Below, piece after piece: positions 62,033 through 64,000 of a DNA stretch of 64,000 bases. How positions within the stretch are numbered: the first letter of the stretch is position 1; each line of letters starts with the position of its first letter. This DNA is from Rhodobiaceae bacterium. Its GTDB lineage: Bacteria > Pseudomonadota > Alphaproteobacteria > Parvibaculales > Parvibaculaceae. Location: positions 81,507 through 145,506 of the forward strand of contig JAAWWE010000009.1 of the NCBI GenBank assembly GCA_021404525.1, in the 5' to 3' direction. The notes beneath the pieces were generated by a model that did no database searches, was not told the DNA's origin, and saw only the letters and a program-made list of their open reading frames with translations. The position numbers and the translations under genes are program-made.

Positions 62033-62854
62033 CTAAGAATCCGGTTCAGCCTCCTTTTCACTCTTCATCTTCTCAACGGCCCGCCGCTCAGCGTGCTTCG
62101 TAAGTGCTGAAACGATCCCCCGGAGCGTGCGGATTTCCTGCTCGGTGAGCGCCGCGCGCTGGAACATATTCCGCAAGTTCCGCACCATAGCCGGGCGCTT
62201 GTCGACGGGCAGCAAAAAGCCGGTATCGTCGAGCTCGTGCTCCAGATGCTCAAAGAAACCATGGAGCTCCTGTTTTTTGGCAGGCCGCGTCCCGTTCATG
62301 GGCATGTCTTCTGCTGGGGTCACATCGCTGAGCTGGCTCCATTCATAGGCAAGCAGCAGCACCGCCTGGCCCAGATTGAGAGACGAAAAGCCCGGATTGA
62401 GCGCTGCCGTAATCACCGCGTCCGCAAGCGCCACATCATCATTGTGAAGCCCTGCCCTCTCCGCGCCAAACAGAACACCAGGCTTCCCGCCGGCCTGCAT
62501 CGCCTGCTTGAGCTGGCCTGCCCCGGCTTCAGGCGTATAAACCTGCTTGGTCATGTCACGAGGCCGCGCCGTTGTGGCAAGCACATAGTCCAGATCTGCA
62601 ACCGCCTCAGCCACTGTGCCGAACAATTGAGCGTTCTCAATCAACTCAACTGCGCCAGAGGCAGCTTTGAGCGCATGCTCATTTGGCCAGCCGTCACGCG
62701 GGGCGACCAATCGCAGCTCTGTAATGCCGAAATTCAGCATGGCACGTGCTGACGCACCAATATTGGCCCCCAATTGCGGGCGGACCAGAATTATTGCCGG
62801 CGCAGGGGGAAGCCCTGCCGTAGCGTTCGCCTTGGAACGGTCGGTTCCTGCCAT
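62033..62854 (-). CDS. trmJ: tRNA (cytidine/uridine-2'-O-)-methyltransferase TrmJ-type (SPOUT, TrmH group 1)
   Basis: A 273-residue SPOUT methyltransferase that probably modifies Nm32 of tRNAs. N-terminal IILVRPQLGANIGASARAMLNFGI and LRLVAPRDGWPNE match TrmJ closely; VLFGAERAGLHNDDVALAD and FSSLNLGQAVLLLAYEW are the AdoMet knot. The C-terminal helical extension (residues ~190-273) is typical of TrmJ. Starts at ATG 62854, divergent from icd. The 247 bases to the icd ATG hold both promoters. Confidence 0.93.
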   Translation of the reverse strand: MAGTDRSKANATAGLPPAPAIILVRPQLGANIGASARAMLNFGITELRLVAPRDGWPNEHALKAASGAVELIENAQLFGTVAEAVADLDYVLATTARPRDMTKQVYTPEAGAGQLKQAMQAGGKPGVLFGAERAGLHNDDVALADAVITAALNPGFSSLNLGQAVLLLAYEWSQLSDVTPAEDMPMNGTRPAKKQELHGFFEHLEHELDDTGFLLPVDKRPAMVRNLRNMFQRAALTEQEIRTLRGIVSALTKHAERRAVEKMKSEKEAEPDS

Positions 62855-63101
62855 GTCATTTCACCTTCATCTTCCCCCAAAGGATCAGAAGAATTGAGGG
62901 ATATTAAGGGGTGATAAGAGATTGGCGTGCTTTTATCAACGTGGCTCAGGTGTTATACGAGAGCTAAAGGTGAGACGCGCTTTTGCCCCCGATTCTGCGA
63001 GTGCTGGCGTCTCCGATCCCGTTCATCAGGAACGGAAAGCAGCGCCCGTCCTGCCATTCGGGCATCTGCTGCGTTCGCAATGGCATAAGAGGTCCGTACG
63101 C

Positions 63102-63866
63102 ATGTCCAAAATTAAGGTGGAAAACCCCGTCGTTGAGCTCGACGGCGATGAAATGACCCGCATCATCTGGGCGTTCATCAAGGATAAGCTGATCCACCCC
63201 TATTTGGACATTGACCTCAAATATTACGATTTGGGCATGGAATATCGCGATGAGACCGACGACCAGGTCACCATCGACTCTGCCGAAGCCATCAAGAAAT
63301 ACGGCGTCGGCGTCAAGTGCGCGACCATCACCCCGGACGAAGCTCGGGTTGAAGAGTTTGGCCTCAAAAAAATGTGGAAATCGCCAAACGGCACCATCCG
63401 GAACATTCTGGGTGGTACCGTGTTTCGCGAGCCGATCATCTGTCGCAATATCCCGCGTCTTGTTCCCGGTTGGACGGAGCCGATCGTCATCGGCCGTCAT
63501 GCATTTGGCGACCAATATCGCGCAACCGACTTCCGCGTTCCGGGCGCTGGCAAGCTCACCATCAAATGGGAAGCCTCTGACGGCTCGGACACGATCGAAC
63601 ATGAAGTCTATGACTTCCCCTCTTCCGGCGTCAGCATGGCCATGTACAACCTGGATGACAGCATCCGCGACTTTGCCCGCGCCTGCATGAAATATGGCTT
63701 CGACCGCGGCTATCCAGTCTACCTGTCGACCAAGAACACCATCATGAAAGCCTATGACGGGCAGTTCAAAGATCTGTTCCAGGAAGTCTTCGACAAGGAA
63801 TTCAAAAAGGAATTCGACAAGAAGGGCCTCACCTACGAACACCGCCTGATCGACGACATGGTGGCC
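63102..63866 (+). CDS. icd: NADP-dependent isocitrate dehydrogenase, 3' truncated by a contig edge
   Basis: The first 255 residues of an icd of the ~404-residue eukaryote-like type common in alphaproteobacteria (oxidative decarboxylation of isocitrate to 2-oxoglutarate). Landmarks: [55 protein letters not shown] (Ser/Asn isocitrate site), [21 protein letters not shown] precedes ATG 63102; the upstream frame back to 62922 is spurious. The sequence is real up to ...HRLIDDMVA (63866) and then runs into sequencing adapter, so the apparent stop at 63912-63914 is an artefact. Confidence 0.95.
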
Positions 63867-64000
63867 ATGGTTCTTATACACCTCTTACGCGGCCGACGAA
63901 TAGAGAGGGGTTGAGCATTGTGAGATCAGTGCCACCGTAAAAAAACACCACACAATGAGGTGAGTGGATCTGATAGGAGCACATCGTAATACAGTAGCGA
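63867..64000 (+). other. Illumina Nextera adapter read-through (sequencing artefact)
   Basis: 63867-63885 aligns without gaps to the 19-bp Tn5 mosaic end as read into the adapter (CTTATACAC core exact, a few substitutions). 63886-63899 matches the 14-base read-2 linker (two mismatches), ending in GCCGACGA. 63900-63907 is ATAGAGAG, a standard i5 index. What follows resembles the P5 adapter end with many errors, then low-quality bases including a run of seven A. None of this is genome. Confidence 0.9.

Noticed and set aside
62964..63881. A 305-codon minus-strand frame opposite icd
   Set aside because: icd is certain on the plus strand and the frame runs into adapter sequence.
63867..63914. A truncated isocitrate dehydrogenase with a new C-terminus
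   Set aside because: The bases match sequencing adapter, so the break is technical.

Overview
The window looks like one chromosomal segment of a free-living, probably marine, alphaproteobacterium. I infer this from family content rather than from any search. It has a DUF1476-type ATP synthase zeta subunit, a DUF3126 protein, the split purS-purQ-purL arrangement running into a BolA-like gene and a CGFS monothiol glutaredoxin, an NDUFS6-like zinc-finger protein, and many lipid/CoA-type enzymes (three crotonases, several SDRs). By eye the sequence is moderately GC-rich and even in composition. I saw no insertion sequence, prophage, integrase or CRISPR array. The order-level placement (something near Parvibaculum/Rhodobiaceae) is only a guess.

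Layout. 1-6.9 kb: a 5'-truncated transglutaminase-like cysteine protease, two crotonases, a GYF_2 fusion protein, a secreted unknown, a gamma-carbonic-anhydrase-like protein and a Tat-exported PhoX-type protein. 7-13 kb: unknown membrane or anchored proteins, a cluster of three small minus-strand genes, an RND/MMPL exporter and a DUF3126 protein. 13-17.2 kb: a copper chaperone (PCuAC), an SDR, a small ABM-like protein, a FAD amine oxidase and cysE. 17.3-21.4 kb: a tight four-gene plus-strand operon (alpha/beta hydrolase, sulfatase, crotonase, SDR) that reads like a degradation route for a sulfate ester. 21.4-23.8 kb: a long GST with a secreted acidic protein, and a PilZ protein. 23.9-30.4 kb: an SDR, two paralogous alpha/beta hydrolases, two paralogous GPH-type transporters and an M20 amidohydrolase. 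30.6-34.3 kb: a zinc-finger protein, an AHL-lactonase-like MBL enzyme, an amidohydrolase divergent from a MarR-MFS pair, with a perfect palindrome between them.

34.3-43.5 kb: a DUF3604 protein, a hybrid histidine kinase, a LysR regulator divergent from a cytochrome b561, an SDR without the usual catalytic residues, a DsbA-like isomerase, an AraC regulator and tRNA-Leu(UAA). 43.6-50.4 kb: a small secreted protein, a CinA-like domain protein, sfsA, map, radC, a YjhX-family protein, and a Tat-exported amidase divergent from a LysR regulator. 50.5-62.9 kb is mainly housekeeping: purB, a histidine phosphatase, a PQQ dehydrogenase divergent from a TetR regulator, the F1 zeta subunit, purC-purS-purQ-purL-bolA-like-grxD, a GNAT, rpsD and trmJ. 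62.9-63.87 kb: the start of icd.

The last ~134 bases (from 63867) are not biological. The icd frame breaks into a sequence that matches the Nextera transposon end, the read-2 adapter and a known i5 index, with base errors. The window therefore ends at an assembly contig edge with untrimmed adapter. The most interesting biology is the sulfatase operon, the duplicated hydrolase/transporter block, the GYF_2 plus SinR/Cas2-like fusion, and a terminator hairpin that contains the ribosome binding site of the next gene.
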